Shown: positions 49,536 to 59,487 of the stretch, in pieces
How positions within the stretch are numbered: the stretch's first letter is position 1
Layout: each line of letters opens with the position of its first letter
From: Arenicellales bacterium
Lineage (GTDB): Bacteria; Pseudomonadota; Gammaproteobacteria; Arenicellales; JAJDZL01
Length of the DNA: 64,000 bases
NCBI GenBank assembly: GCA_958295885.1
Contig: OY282380.1
Span: 3,596,001-3,660,000 of the forward strand
Reading direction: 5' to 3'
Program-made: the position numbers and the translations under genes
Notes under the pieces: generated by a model
What the model was told of the DNA's origin: nothing
What the model saw: the letters and a program-made list of their open reading frames with translations, nothing else
Database searches by the model: none

Positions 49536-49612
49536 TGGTCAACCTCTTTGAAATCTTGATTCGATATACTATTGGCTACAGGTAATATTGATTGTATTAG
49601 GGGGTAACTTCA

Positions 49613-50797
49613 TTGAGTAACTTTCCATTATCCGCGCGGGTCAACGCGATTAAACCATCAGCGACAATCGCTGTATCCACTCGAGCCCGCGAACTTCGAG
49701 CAGCAGGTCGCGACGTCATTGGCCTAGGTGCAGGTGAACCAGATTTTGATACACCGGAAAATATTCAGCAAGCTGCGATTAAAGCGATGCGCGACGGAAA
49801 GACAAAGTATACACCTGCTGACGGAACCTTGGAGCTGAAGCAAGCGATCGTCGATAAATTCGAACGCGAAAACAATCTGGTCTACTCAACCGCGAACATT
49901 GTCGCTTCCACTGGCGCAAAACAAAGTTTAATCAATCTGCTGACAGCAATTCTTAATGAAAATGACGAAGTCATAATCGTGGCTCCGTATTGGGTCTCTT
50001 ATCCGGACATGACGCTTCTGTCGGGAGGCACTCCCGTCATCGTAGACGCGGGAATTGAACAAGGTTTCAAAATACAGCCTGAACAGCTGCGCGAGGCGAT
50101 CACGCCGCGTACCCGACTGCTGATGCTGAACAGTCCAAGCAATCCTACGGGCGTTGCATACACTCAGCGCGATTTTGTGGCGCTTGGCGAGGTATTGTTG
50201 GAGCATCCCGATGTTCTGATTGTAACCGATGACATATACGAGCATATTCAATGGACCGGCCGGCCTTTCTGCAACATAGTCAATGCCTGTTCGGAATTGA
50301 AAGCGCGAACGGTCGTCGTCAATGGCGTCTCCAAAGCTTTCGCTATGACGGGCTGGCGGATTGGATATTGTGCAGCGCCCGTTCCGCTCGCAGCGGCAAT
50401 GCGAAAAATACAGTCACAAACCACTTCCAACCCAAATTCGATTGCACAGGCAGCTGCGGTGGAAGCGTTGAATGGACCGCAGGAATTTATCGGTGAAATG
50501 TTACGTCAGTTCAAAAAACGGCACGACTTTATCGTGTCCAGCCTAAATCAGGTCAGAGGAATGAACTGTCTGCCGGGAGACGGCGCTTTTTATGCGTTCC
50601 CAAACTGTCAGGATTTGATTGATTCACTCAATGGCGTTGATTCAGATCTAGCTTTGTCGGAATATATTCTCAACGAGGCCGACGTAGCAGTTGTGCCGGG
50701 CAGTGCATTCGGCGGTGAAGGTTATATCCGCCTCTCGTTTGCAACGGACATGGGTTCGATCCAAGAGGCGATGAGAAGAATTCATAGTCTATTCTGA
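49613..50797 (+). CDS. Class I pyridoxal-phosphate aminotransferase (aspartate aminotransferase type)
   Basis: 394 residues. PLP-binding features are STGAKQSLINL, the NSPSNPTG motif, VTDDIYEHI (Asp pairing with the pyridine nitrogen), the Schiff-base lysine in VVNGVSKAFAMTGWRIGY, and the carboxylate-binding Arg in YIRLSFATD. It transfers amino groups between aspartate or other amino acids and 2-oxoglutarate. The start is TTG at 49613, supported by a strong aggggg ribosome site nine bases upstream. The head-to-head arrangement with uvrB is known from pseudomonads. Confidence 0.93.
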   Translation: MSNFPLSARVNAIKPSATIAVSTRARELRAAGRDVIGLGAGEPDFDTPENIQQAAIKAMRDGKTKYTPADGTLELKQAIVDKFERENNLVYSTANIVASTGAKQSLINLLTAILNENDEVIIVAPYWVSYPDMTLLSGGTPVIVDAGIEQGFKIQPEQLREAITPRTRLLMLNSPSNPTGVAYTQRDFVALGEVLLEHPDVLIVTDDIYEHIQWTGRPFCNIVNACSELKARTVVVNGVSKAFAMTGWRIGYCAAPVPLAAAMRKIQSQTTSNPNSIAQAAAVEALNGPQEFIGEMLRQFKKRHDFIVSSLNQVRGMNCLPGDGAFYAFPNCQDLIDSLNGVDSDLALSEYILNEADVAVVPGSAFGGEGYIRLSFATDMGSIQEAMRRIHSLF

Positions 50798-50848
50798 ATT
50801 CTTCCTTCCTTAATCGTTTTCAACACTCTACAAGGAGTTTCTTCTGTT

Positions 50849-51799
50849 ATGTTTAATCCTGAATGGTCAGACGAGAATGTTAGAGACTACCTGACGCAGC
50901 TGGACTGCTGGGATGGCAGCATCGAAATGGAACCGCTTGTCGGCGGTCTGTGCAATCGCAGTTTTGTTGTAACTGATCATTCGAGCCGGTCCGTCGCTCG
51001 CATTGGAACCGACATCCTGGTTCACGGAATCACTCAGACCTCAGTTCAGACGTCAATGGTTGCAGCCGCTGAAATTGGCGTGAGTCCTGCCATACGATAC
51101 ATTGAGCGCGGGCTCGCCATCGTTGATTTTTTGACGGGCGGCTGTCTTCGTCCAGAAGATATGGGTGGCAGCCAGCAAAGCTGTGAATCAATCGTAAAGC
51201 GTCTGAAGCAGTTCCACGAAGGTTCAAGTCAAATTCGCGGTCCGCTTACCTACTTCTGGCCGTTTCAGGTCGTACGGCAGTACATCAGCGTAGGTTACCA
51301 GCACAACTCAAGACTTACCGATCAGTTTCCTGAGCTGCTGCGGATCAATAACCTGCTCGAACAGACAATTGAACCATTTCAGCCGGTGTTCACTCACAAT
51401 GACACTGTGCCTCAAAACTTTATGTTTGACGATGACGGAAAGATATGGGTTATCGATTGGGACTATGGAGGCTATGGTCATCCGATGTTCGACCTGGTAG
51501 GCGTCAGCTGCAATGCCGACATGGAAGCCGAACACGAGACTGCATTGTTTGAAATGTATTATGGAAAATTGTCCGATCAGCAGACTAGACAGCTTACTGC
51601 ATTTAAATTGGTTTTGAATCTAAGAGAGTACACCTGGGGCATGGTTCAAGAAGCAGTGTCTGATCTGGACAGTGCGAACGTGGCAGCTTCGATGACGGAG
51701 CTATACCCCGACCAAGACCCCGGTTATGAAGGTTACACGAATTTGAATCGAGAAAGATTTGAATCAAACTGGGCGACGTTTCAAGAGCTTTTTGAGTAG
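50849..51799 (+). CDS. Choline-kinase-like phosphotransferase
   Basis: 316 residues of the aminoglycoside/choline phosphotransferase fold. The nucleotide loop region is EPLVGGLCNRSFVVTD. The catalytic loop reads FTHNDTVPQNFMF (Brenner-type HND...N) and the metal-binding segment is VIDWDYGGYGHPMFDLV. The fold and next-door glycine betaine transporter suggest choline or a related amino alcohol as substrate, but ethanolamine or a sugar cannot be excluded. An aaggagt site precedes the ATG. Intact. Confidence 0.85.
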   Translation: MFNPEWSDENVRDYLTQLDCWDGSIEMEPLVGGLCNRSFVVTDHSSRSVARIGTDILVHGITQTSVQTSMVAAAEIGVSPAIRYIERGLAIVDFLTGGCLRPEDMGGSQQSCESIVKRLKQFHEGSSQIRGPLTYFWPFQVVRQYISVGYQHNSRLTDQFPELLRINNLLEQTIEPFQPVFTHNDTVPQNFMFDDDGKIWVIDWDYGGYGHPMFDLVGVSCNADMEAEHETALFEMYYGKLSDQQTRQLTAFKLVLNLREYTWGMVQEAVSDLDSANVAASMTELYPDQDPGYEGYTNLNRERFESNWATFQELFE

Positions 51800-51948
51800 T
51801 TCGGTTCCTATGTTTACACTAATGACCTGGTAGAGCGTTTATCTGAACACAGGTTCAAGTGAAATTCGAATTGATCTGTCAGATAGTTGGTCGTAGAAGG
51901 TCCCGATTTATTATTTGCTATTCACAATTTAGATAGGAGGAAAATGAC

Positions 51949-52899
51949 ATGAGAAATTGTCTGAAAGCTCTAATTTTGGCTAGTATTTTGGCGTTTTTAA
52001 GCTACGCGCCAACTGCTGGCGCTCAGGCAGAGTCAGAAGATCCAATTAAGATCACCTGGCACGACTGGACCGGGCAGTTCATCACCGCAACATTAATCGG
52101 TGAAATGCTCAAGTCGATGGGATACAGCGTCGAGTATGTTCCTGCAGACTACATAGCACAATTTGTGGGTCTTGAATCCGGCGATCTTCACGTGGCCGTC
52201 GAAATTTGGGAAACAACTGGAAAGGATGCATTGGAGGCGTCTCTTGCAACCGGCAACACCATAGATTTAGGTGAAACCGGCATGGATGCAATCGAAGAGT
52301 GGTGGTATCCCCTGTATATGAAAGAAAAGTGCCCCGGTCTGCCAGATTGGACTGCTCTGAATGGATGCGCCGAAGCGTTTTCCACACCCGAGACTCATCC
52401 TAAAGGTCGGTATTTGGGCGGCCCTGTCACCTGGAGCGGCTATGACGACGAACGGGCGGAATCTCTCGGTTTGGATTATGAAGTCGTTCATGCTGGGACG
52501 GATGCCGCACTGTTCGCGGAAATCGAATCTGCCTATCAGCGTCAGGCACCCATATTGGCTTGGGTTTATGCACCTCATTGGGCGCCCGCGAAGTATGAAG
52601 GAGAGTGGATTGACTTTCCCGTTTATACCGACGAATGCTACAAGGACCCCGCGTGGGGAAGCAATCCTGATATGAGCTATGACTGCGGCAAACCTCGCGG
52701 CTGGATCAAGGCGGTTGGCTGGGTCGGCGGCGAAGAAAAATGGCCGAAGGCTTATCAGGCGATTCGAAACTTTACGATTGACAATGATCTTATGAGTTCG
52801 CTGATTGTGAAAGTGGATTTAGAGGGTCATTCTGTAGAAGATGTGGTTGCCGAGTGGATGGCAAGCAATGAATCTGTCTGGAAAGCTTGGACGATGTAA
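51949..52899 (+). CDS. proX: Glycine betaine ABC transporter, periplasmic substrate-binding protein
   Basis: 316 residues. A signal peptide (LKALILASILAFLSYAPTAG, cleavage near AGAQA) leads to an OpuAC-type domain: IKITWHDWTGQFITATLIGE, DLHVAVEIWET, APILAWVYAPHWAP and the C-terminal WPKAYQAIRNF. The several Trp residues are of the kind forming the aromatic cage for quaternary ammonium groups. It delivers betaine to the inner-membrane permease. A very good ribosome site (aggagg) precedes the ATG. It is first gene of the transporter operon. Confidence 0.92.
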   Translation: MRNCLKALILASILAFLSYAPTAGAQAESEDPIKITWHDWTGQFITATLIGEMLKSMGYSVEYVPADYIAQFVGLESGDLHVAVEIWETTGKDALEASLATGNTIDLGETGMDAIEEWWYPLYMKEKCPGLPDWTALNGCAEAFSTPETHPKGRYLGGPVTWSGYDDERAESLGLDYEVVHAGTDAALFAEIESAYQRQAPILAWVYAPHWAPAKYEGEWIDFPVYTDECYKDPAWGSNPDMSYDCGKPRGWIKAVGWVGGEEKWPKAYQAIRNFTIDNDLMSSLIVKVDLEGHSVEDVVAEWMASNESVWKAWTM

Positions 52900-52918
52900 G
52901 TCCATATTCACAATAAAC

Positions 52919-52955
52919 TGACGCGCCAGCGTTTCAAGCGACACTGGCGCGCAGC
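52919..52955 (+). terminator. Intercistronic stem-loop between binding protein and ATPase genes
   Basis: The sequence gcgccag-cgtttcaagcgaca-ctggcgc forms a stable stem 20 bases after the binding-protein stop. It lacks a T run, so it is more likely a partial terminator or mRNA stabiliser that lets the binding protein be made in excess, as is common in such operons. Confidence 0.5.
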
Positions 52956-52997
52956 TTCTCCGTACGTTCCATACCAATCCAAGGCACTTTAATCGGA

Positions 52998-54047
52998 ATG
53001 CCCAGTACTGCACCTATTCTTTCCTGCAGGAACGTGTGGAAAATTTTTGGCAAGGGTGCTGAACGCTTTCTTGCCGAACATCAGTCGATCACAAACGAAC
53101 AGCTGGAATCGTCAGGCCTGATCGGAGCCGTGCGTGATGCCACCATCACAGTTTACGAAGGTGAAATTTTCGTGATCATGGGACTGTCAGGATCTGGCAA
53201 ATCGACCTTGCTCAGGTGTTTGTCCCGACTCATTGAACCAACTGGCGGTGAGATTATGTTTGAAGGACGGAATCTGCTGCAGCAGACAGAGAAACAGATG
53301 GTTCAAATTCGTCGTCACAAAATGGGAATGGTCTTTCAGCATTTTGCGCTTATGCCTCACCTTACAGTATTAGAAAATGTAGCATTCCCGCTTGAAATTC
53401 AAGGTGTTGATCGGACAGAGCGCGACAAAAGAGCTCGAAAAGTCATTGAACTTGTCGGTTTGGAAGATCGAGAAGCCTATTTTCCTCGGGAACTTTCAGG
53501 TGGTCAGCAACAGCGGGTAGGGATCGCGCGGTCACTGTCCGTAGAACCTAAAATCTGGTTTCTTGATGAGCCTTTTTCGGCGCTCGACCCGTTGATTCGG
53601 CGAGAAATGCAGGATGAATTTCTAAGCATTCAGTCCAAACTGAGCAAAACCATCGTATTCATTACACACGACTTTAACGAAGCGGTTCGTCTGGCCGACC
53701 GAATCGCAATCATGAAGGATGGTTCGATCATTCAGATCGGCACTCCGGAAGAATTGATTCTTCAGCCCTCCGATCAGTACGTTGAAGAATTCACGTACGA
53801 TCTCTCAAGAGCTCGGGTCTTTTCGACAAAAACAGTCATGACTGAAAAACAGGATGGCACCCCAGCAGGCGGTCAGGTTTTGGAAACCGTAAAAATTCAA
53901 GATATGGCGAAAGACATCATTCAATCGGATCTGCCTTTTGATGTGATCGATGCGGATGGAAGTGTCGTAGGCCAGATTACCAAAGAAGCAGTTTTAGGAG
54001 TCCTTGTCGACACCGACCAGCGTTCCTCTGCAGACTCCAGCCCATGA
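52998..54047 (+). CDS. proV: Glycine betaine ABC transporter, ATP-binding protein
   Basis: 349 residues. Walker A is MGLSGSGKST (61-70), Q-loop VFQHFALMPH, signature ELSGGQQQRVGIARS, Walker B IWFLDEPFSALDP and H-loop VFITHDFNEA. A C-terminal extension with FDVIDADGSVVGQITKEAVL is a single CBS-like half, typical of ProV/OpuAA regulation. It powers uptake through the double-domain permease. The stop overlaps the permease start (ATGA). Intact. Confidence 0.93.
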   Translation: MPSTAPILSCRNVWKIFGKGAERFLAEHQSITNEQLESSGLIGAVRDATITVYEGEIFVIMGLSGSGKSTLLRCLSRLIEPTGGEIMFEGRNLLQQTEKQMVQIRRHKMGMVFQHFALMPHLTVLENVAFPLEIQGVDRTERDKRARKVIELVGLEDREAYFPRELSGGQQQRVGIARSLSVEPKIWFLDEPFSALDPLIRREMQDEFLSIQSKLSKTIVFITHDFNEAVRLADRIAIMKDGSIIQIGTPEELILQPSDQYVEEFTYDLSRARVFSTKTVMTEKQDGTPAGGQVLETVKIQDMAKDIIQSDLPFDVIDADGSVVGQITKEAVLGVLVDTDQRSSADSSP

Positions 54048-56074
54048 GTCTGGCGACTGTCGCTGCCGCGAACATCAATCAGAAAAACATGGGAGTTTTC
54101 GCCTGGCTCCTGACGGTTTTCATAATCGCCGCAATCTGGATTGGGGGAGATCTTTGGCCATGGGCGGTTAAAGCACCGAAAGAGCTGCGCTGGAATATTG
54201 AATCATTCGGCAGCTGCACCAGCGTTCGTTACTGCGTTACGGGATTTATGAAGTGGCTGGTCAACGATGAAGCCTATCTTTTCCCCTGGACATTCAAGGA
54301 ATTCACAAGAACGATTGCAGCTGGAATCGAAATTCCCTATCAGTTCATCAGATCACTTCTGTCCAGTGGTTTCACGATACCTTTGGGCGAAGACGATTCC
54401 TGGCAGACTCCTCCAATTTCCTGGTTCGGGATCATACTGGCGCTGACCTGGATGGGCTATTCGCTGAAAGACTGGAAACTGGGACTGATGATCTTTTTGT
54501 GCGCTGCTTACATCGCAGTTTTCGGCCTGTGGGAGAGTGCGACGATCACCCTATCGTCAATTGCAGTCGCAGTTCCGATCGGAATTTTATTTGGAGTGGC
54601 GGTTGGAATACTTGGATTCAAATCGAAAAAATTCGAAAAAGCAGTCACTCCCGTATTGGACCTGATGCAGACTGTTCCAATTTTTGCCTATTTGGTTCCG
54701 GTGCTGTTCATGTTTGGATTTGGTCCGGTTTCAGCCATTACTGCGACCGTGATTTACGCCATGCCACCCATGGTTCGAGTAACGATTCTTGCGCTGAAAA
54801 CAGTTCCAGCAGAGATCAAGGATTTCGGCAAAATGGCCGGCTGTACAAAACATCAGATGACTTGGCGCGTCTTGATTCCATCGGCCAAACCAGGTTTGAT
54901 GGTTGGAGTCAACCAAGTGATCATGCTGTCCTTGAATATGGTCATTATTGCTTCGATGATTGGTGCCGGCGGACTTGGGTTTGATGTGCTTGCATCCTTG
55001 CGAAGACAGGCAATCGGTGACGGTCTGGAAGCGGGAATTGCCATTACTCTCATCGCCATCGTTCTGGACCGCCTGTCGCAGTCTTGGGCTGCAAGAGGTC
55101 AGAAAGCTCATGTCGAAGGAGAAGAACGGTGGTATGCCCACCACAAGAACCTGATTGTTGCTCTCCTGCTGCTTTTGGTCACGTCATTTGCGAGTTTTGT
55201 TTTCCCTCTGTTTGCTCATTGGCCGGAAAGTCTGGAAATTTCAACAGGACAAATTTGGAATGACGTCGTCAAGTGGATCAACATCAATTATTTTGATCAA
55301 CTCGAAGCGTTTAAGGTGTTCATTCTTCTGAATGTTCTAAAGCCGGTCAAGCTGTTCCTGCTTTCCCTGCCTTGGCCAGGAGTCATCCTGTTGCTCGCGC
55401 TTGCAGGATATCAGCTCGGAGGAGTTCGACTTGCCATTCTAGTTGTTTCACTGGCTGCCTTCATCCTGATCACAGGCCAGTGGACGAAAGCTATGATTAC
55501 GGTTTATCTGTGTGGAATTTCCGTCGCGGCGGCATCCATCATTGGAATTACGATTGGCGTCATTGCATCACGCACCAACGTAATCAAAAAGCCTGTATTG
55601 ATTGTGATTGACACATTGCAGACTCTGCCGAGTTTCGTTTATCTCCTGCCAGTTGTAATGTTGTTTCGGGTCGGTGATTTTTCGGCGATGGTAGCAGTCG
55701 TACTGTATGCCCTGCCCCCAGCAATCCGCTACACACTTTACGGCATTGAGCAAATTTCGCCGTCGCTTATTGAAGCTGCAAAAACGTCAGGATGCACGAA
55801 GCTGCAAGTTTTGTCGAAAGTTCAATCTCGGCTTGCTTGGCCGGAGATCATGCTCGGGTTGAATCAAACGGTTATGTTTGCTTTATCCATGCTGGTGATC
55901 ACTGCATTGGTTGGCACCAGAGATCTAGGGCAGGAAGTTTATATTGCGCTGACAAAGGCCGATACAGGTCGCGGAATTGTCGCAGGGCTGTCGGTGGCAT
56001 TCATCGCAATCATTGCAGACCGGTTGATATCTGCCGCTGCAAATCGGCGAAAACAGGCGCTGGGTCTGTCGTAA
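54044..56074 (+). CDS. proW: Glycine betaine ABC transporter permease, two permease domains in one chain
   Basis: 676 residues, about twice the usual ProW length. Each half has a binding-protein-dependent permease core: first AVAVPIGILFGVAVGILG, MQTVPIFAYLVPVLFMFGFG and AGCTKHQMTWRVLIPSAKPG (EAA loop); second GITIGVIASRT, DTLQTLPSFVYLLPVVMLF and KTSGCTKLQVLSKVQSRLAWP. Multiple transmembrane segments fill both. The fusion provides both permease subunits in one polypeptide. Translational coupling to the ATPase by ATGA and 12 bases to the next gene. Confidence 0.92.
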   Translation: MSLATVAAANINQKNMGVFAWLLTVFIIAAIWIGGDLWPWAVKAPKELRWNIESFGSCTSVRYCVTGFMKWLVNDEAYLFPWTFKEFTRTIAAGIEIPYQFIRSLLSSGFTIPLGEDDSWQTPPISWFGIILALTWMGYSLKDWKLGLMIFLCAAYIAVFGLWESATITLSSIAVAVPIGILFGVAVGILGFKSKKFEKAVTPVLDLMQTVPIFAYLVPVLFMFGFGPVSAITATVIYAMPPMVRVTILALKTVPAEIKDFGKMAGCTKHQMTWRVLIPSAKPGLMVGVNQVIMLSLNMVIIASMIGAGGLGFDVLASLRRQAIGDGLEAGIAITLIAIVLDRLSQSWAARGQKAHVEGEERWYAHHKNLIVALLLLLVTSFASFVFPLFAHWPESLEISTGQIWNDVVKWININYFDQLEAFKVFILLNVLKPVKLFLLSLPWPGVILLLALAGYQLGGVRLAILVVSLAAFILITGQWTKAMITVYLCGISVAAASIIGITIGVIASRTNVIKKPVLIVIDTLQTLPSFVYLLPVVMLFRVGDFSAMVAVVLYALPPAIRYTLYGIEQISPSLIEAAKTSGCTKLQVLSKVQSRLAWPEIMLGLNQTVMFALSMLVITALVGTRDLGQEVYIALTKADTGRGIVAGLSVAFIAIIADRLISAAANRRKQALGLS

Positions 56075-56086
56075 GGATTTCAGACA

Positions 56087-58528
56087 ATGATCCCCAGACA
56101 CTGCAGAACCGTAATTATTGGAGGTGGAATCATTGGTTCTTCTACCGCTTATCACCTCGCCAAATTGGGTGAAACCGATTGCGTGGTGCTTGAGCAGGGT
56201 ACGGTGACAAATGGTTCTACGTGGCATGCAGCGGGCTTGGTCGGTCAGTTACGAAGCAATGCGAATGTCACTCAGTTGCTGAAGTATTCCGTCGAACTCT
56301 ATGACCTGCTGGAGAGTGAGACCGGTCAGGCTACAGGATGGAAAATGAGTGGCGGACTGCGTCTGGCCTGCAGTCGGGAACGCATTCACGAAATCAAGCG
56401 GCAAATTACAACTGCCCGCGCTTTCGGGTTGGAGATGCATTATCTGACTCCTCAGGAAGCTGTCGAACTGTGCCCTGTTCTCAACGTGGAAGATGTTGCA
56501 GGAGCGGCGTATCTGCCAACTGATGGACAGGCCAATCCATCCGACCTGACTCAGGCGTTTGTTAAAGGTGCGAAATCGAAAGGAATCCGATTTGTCGAAC
56601 GTTGTGCGGTTGAAAACATCCTGCAGTCCAAAGGCAGAGTGACTGGCGTCTCGTCAAGCTTGGGTGATATTCAGTGTGAAAAAGTAGTGGTCTGCACCGG
56701 TTTATGGTCAAGAGCGCTTGGGTCGAAAGTGGGAGTCAATATCCCAATCGTGCCGATGCTGCATCATTACGTGGTAACGGGAAAGGTTCAGGGCGTATCA
56801 AAGTCGCTGCCTACCGTACGAGATCCTGATCGATTGATTTACTTTAAGGAGGAAGTCGGCGGCTTGGTTTTTGGTGGTTACGAGCTCAATCCGAAACAGT
56901 GGAAAGTCGATCAGCCGCCACCTGATTTTTCGTTTGCGCTGCTTGATTTTGAAGTTGGTCATTTTGAATCCATATTGGAAGCTGGACTGCAGAGAATTCC
57001 TGCCATGAATGACGCACACATCAAGCAGATGATCTGTGGGGTTGAATCTTTTACTCCTGACGGCAATTTCATTTTGGGCGAGACTCCGGAGCTCAGGAAT
57101 TTATTTGTGGGCACGGGTTTCAACGCATTCGGAATCGCAAGCGCTGGCGGAGCGGGAAAAGCACTTGCAGAGTGGGTGCAGTCGGGTGCGCCTTCCATGG
57201 ATTTACGAGCAGTTGACATACGAAGATTTGGTCAGGTTCATCGCAGTCAGGAATGGATTTCAAAAAGAACCATTGAACTTTGTTCCAAACACTACGCGAT
57301 GTCATGGCCCCATGAGGAACACACGAGCGCTCGGCCTCACACCAAGTCCGTTCTTTACTCGAAACTTAAACAGGCAAATGCTTGCTTTGGCGAAAAATTA
57401 GGCTGGGAAAGAGCGAATTGGTTCGCAAAAGAAGGAGACGAACCCATCGACATTTATTCTTATGGACGGTCCAACTGGCATGACCAGGTCGGGAAAGAAC
57501 ACCAGGCCGTTCGAGAAAGAGTCGGCATTATTGATCAGTCGTCCTTTGCAAAGTTTATTGTTGCGGGTGCAAATGCCGGGGAAGCTCTGCAGCAGCTGTC
57601 TTCCAATCGAGTTTTAAAAGAACCTGGATCAGTTGCCTATACACAGATGCTCAATTCACAAGGTGGAATTGAATGTGACGTGACCGTAACCCGCCTGTTC
57701 GATGACGAGTTTCTAGTGGTTGGAGGTACGGGATATGCAACTCACCATTTCTGCCACCTGCGAGACAGCCTTCATCAGATAGATCAGAGAGTGAATGTAA
57801 CGGATGTGACTCATGAATTTTCGACCTTGTCGGTCGCTGGCCCGAATTCCAGGAAACTGCTGCAGAACGTGTTTTCTGAAGATCTATCCAATGCTGAGTT
57901 TCGGTTCTTGACCTTCAAGCGCTTGAAATTCGGCAGATATGAAGTGCTGGTTCTGAGGGTTTCCTTTGCTGGAGAATTGGGATACGAGATTTACATGTCT
58001 TTAAACGGAACCGAATCGATTTTCAGTGCGATCCTAAAGGCAGGCAGGAATTTGGGCTTGGCTCATGTGGGATACCGTGCGCTTGAATCGCTGCGTCTGG
58101 AAAAAGGATTTAGGGCTCTTGGTTCTGACATCGGCCCCGATTACACACCTCTTGAAGCCGGAATGAGGAACCTTGTTCGACTGAACAGCGTGATTCCATT
58201 TTTAGGTCAGGCGGCGTTGATTGAACAAGACAAACATCCTCTGATTCGACGGTTCGCCTGTTTTTCATCCACCGATGAGCGCCTCACTCTGCTGGGAAGG
58301 GAAACGATTTATCGAAATGGAAAAAGAGTAGGATGGACGTCCAGTGCGGGTTGGGGATATACCGTAGAAAAGAACATCGCCTATGGGTATGTTCGCAGCC
58401 CTGACGGAGTTTCGAATGAATATCTCCGAGATGGACGGTATGAATTAGAAGTGGAAGAGAAACGAATTCCGGTGAGTCTAGAGCTCAAAGGCCTCTACGA
58501 TCCGCAGTCCATCCGAATGAGATCCTAA
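56087..58528 (+). CDS. GcvT-FAD dehydrogenase (dimethylglycine/sarcosine dehydrogenase-like), second paralogue
   Basis: 813 residues with RTVIIGGGIIGSSTAYHLAK and TNGSTWHAAGLVGQL (putative flavinylation His), a FAD oxidoreductase domain to about 370, a linker domain, and a C-terminal GcvT domain with LRLEKGFRALGSDIGPDYTP. It follows the permease by 12 bases with an aagga site and is co-directional, so it is very likely cotranscribed with the importer. The likely role is oxidative demethylation of an imported betaine-derived compound. It is a distant paralogue of the gene at 24163. Intact. Confidence 0.92.
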   Translation: MIPRHCRTVIIGGGIIGSSTAYHLAKLGETDCVVLEQGTVTNGSTWHAAGLVGQLRSNANVTQLLKYSVELYDLLESETGQATGWKMSGGLRLACSRERIHEIKRQITTARAFGLEMHYLTPQEAVELCPVLNVEDVAGAAYLPTDGQANPSDLTQAFVKGAKSKGIRFVERCAVENILQSKGRVTGVSSSLGDIQCEKVVVCTGLWSRALGSKVGVNIPIVPMLHHYVVTGKVQGVSKSLPTVRDPDRLIYFKEEVGGLVFGGYELNPKQWKVDQPPPDFSFALLDFEVGHFESILEAGLQRIPAMNDAHIKQMICGVESFTPDGNFILGETPELRNLFVGTGFNAFGIASAGGAGKALAEWVQSGAPSMDLRAVDIRRFGQVHRSQEWISKRTIELCSKHYAMSWPHEEHTSARPHTKSVLYSKLKQANACFGEKLGWERANWFAKEGDEPIDIYSYGRSNWHDQVGKEHQAVRERVGIIDQSSFAKFIVAGANAGEALQQLSSNRVLKEPGSVAYTQMLNSQGGIECDVTVTRLFDDEFLVVGGTGYATHHFCHLRDSLHQIDQRVNVTDVTHEFSTLSVAGPNSRKLLQNVFSEDLSNAEFRFLTFKRLKFGRYEVLVLRVSFAGELGYEIYMSLNGTESIFSAILKAGRNLGLAHVGYRALESLRLEKGFRALGSDIGPDYTPLEAGMRNLVRLNSVIPFLGQAALIEQDKHPLIRRFACFSSTDERLTLLGRETIYRNGKRVGWTSSAGWGYTVEKNIAYGYVRSPDGVSNEYLRDGRYELEVEEKRIPVSLELKGLYDPQSIRMRS

Positions 58529-58608
58529 ATCTTTCACTGCGTTCAGCCAGCTGAAGGCGCTGCATGGAGCAGCTGTTCCTGCCGCTCTAATTCGAATTTA
58601 CAAAAGAA

Positions 58609-58640
58609 GATGCCGCGCTGTTTGAAAACGGCGCGGCATC
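58609..58640 (-). terminator. Terminator of the tRNA-Asn gene
   Basis: A perfect 10-bp stem, gatgccgcgc and gcgcggcatc, around a 12-base loop. On the minus strand it is followed by ttcttttg, so it best serves the tRNA, but it may also stop transcription from the betaine operon. Confidence 0.7.
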
Positions 58641-58658
58641 TGACATCCGCACTAAAAA

Positions 58659-58734
58659 TGGCTCCCCGGGACGGGCTCGAACCGCCGACAAGATGGTTAA
58701 CAGCCACCCGCTCTGCCAACTGAGCTACCGAGGA
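58659..58734 (-). tRNA. tRNA-Asn (GTT)
   Basis: Minus strand starts tcctcggtagctcagttggc. The anticodon arm ggtgg-ctgttaa-ccatc gives anticodon GTT. The T arm is gcggttcgagcccgt-type and the acceptor end is ccgggga with discriminator G and encoded CCA. All arms pair. Confidence 0.95.
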
Positions 58735-58739
58735 ATTAA

Positions 58740-59097
58740 GTCGCACAATGATAATTTCTATTGATCACTTCGTCAAGTGAATTAACCAGATCACATTGCG
58801 ATTTAGGGAATTATATATTGAGTGGTCAACCTAATATCAATTCCTAGAAAGCAGTTTCAGATCAGAAATCGAATATTCATCAGGTTAAATCTGATTAATA
58901 AGACTAGGTTATTTAATTTAATATTTGATAATAATAATTTATGAAATTAAACATTGAGAAATCAAGTACTGAAAAAACATTTTTTTCAGCGGACTGCGCA
59001 TGACGAACATTTCAAATGGTGAGACAGCTGAAAGATGATTTGCAGTGAGTCGCTGAGGAGAATATTCAAGTCGTCCTCAATGCGAATCAAATTATTT
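58740..59097. other. AT-rich gene-free stretch
   Basis: No gene or repeat is recognised. The tRNA-Asn promoter should lie at the left end. Confidence 0.3.
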
Positions 59098-59345
59098 TCA
59101 GGCCAGCACATGCTGTAAAACCATGTTCTTGTGTCTGCTGCGACGCTGATGAAGGGACATCATCGCTTCAACCAAGCCAATCAGGACACGGAACTGGTCT
59201 CGTTTGACCATGGCTCGTCGCAGTTTGTGTACTGATGGCGGCAATGACGGGTTAGAATATGTGCTTTATCATGCCCACAGCGAAGACATTGAAAACTGTT
59301 ATTCCAGCAGTGGCGTTTCAAGTCATCCAAACAGGCTTTTTTTGT
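59098..59345 (-). pseudogene. IS1595-like transposase N-terminal remnant
   Basis: Reading leftwards: ACLDDLKRHCWNNSFQCLRC, GHDKAHILTRHCRHQYTNC, the zinc-ribbon start of IS1595-type transposases. A frameshift follows near 59210, with VLIGLVEAMMSLHQRRSRHK in another frame before a stop. The catalytic domain is absent. Confidence 0.45.
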
Positions 59346-59487
59346 GGAAATTGTTGAGTGCCGATGGTCGCTTGCGTTCCTATTGTGGCAACCAGAATAG
59401 CCGGGAATCTCGAAAATTAATTTCCAGCCTGCTTCAAATAACCACCTGCTTGGATAGATGCATTACTCCTCTATCAAACTGATTCAT

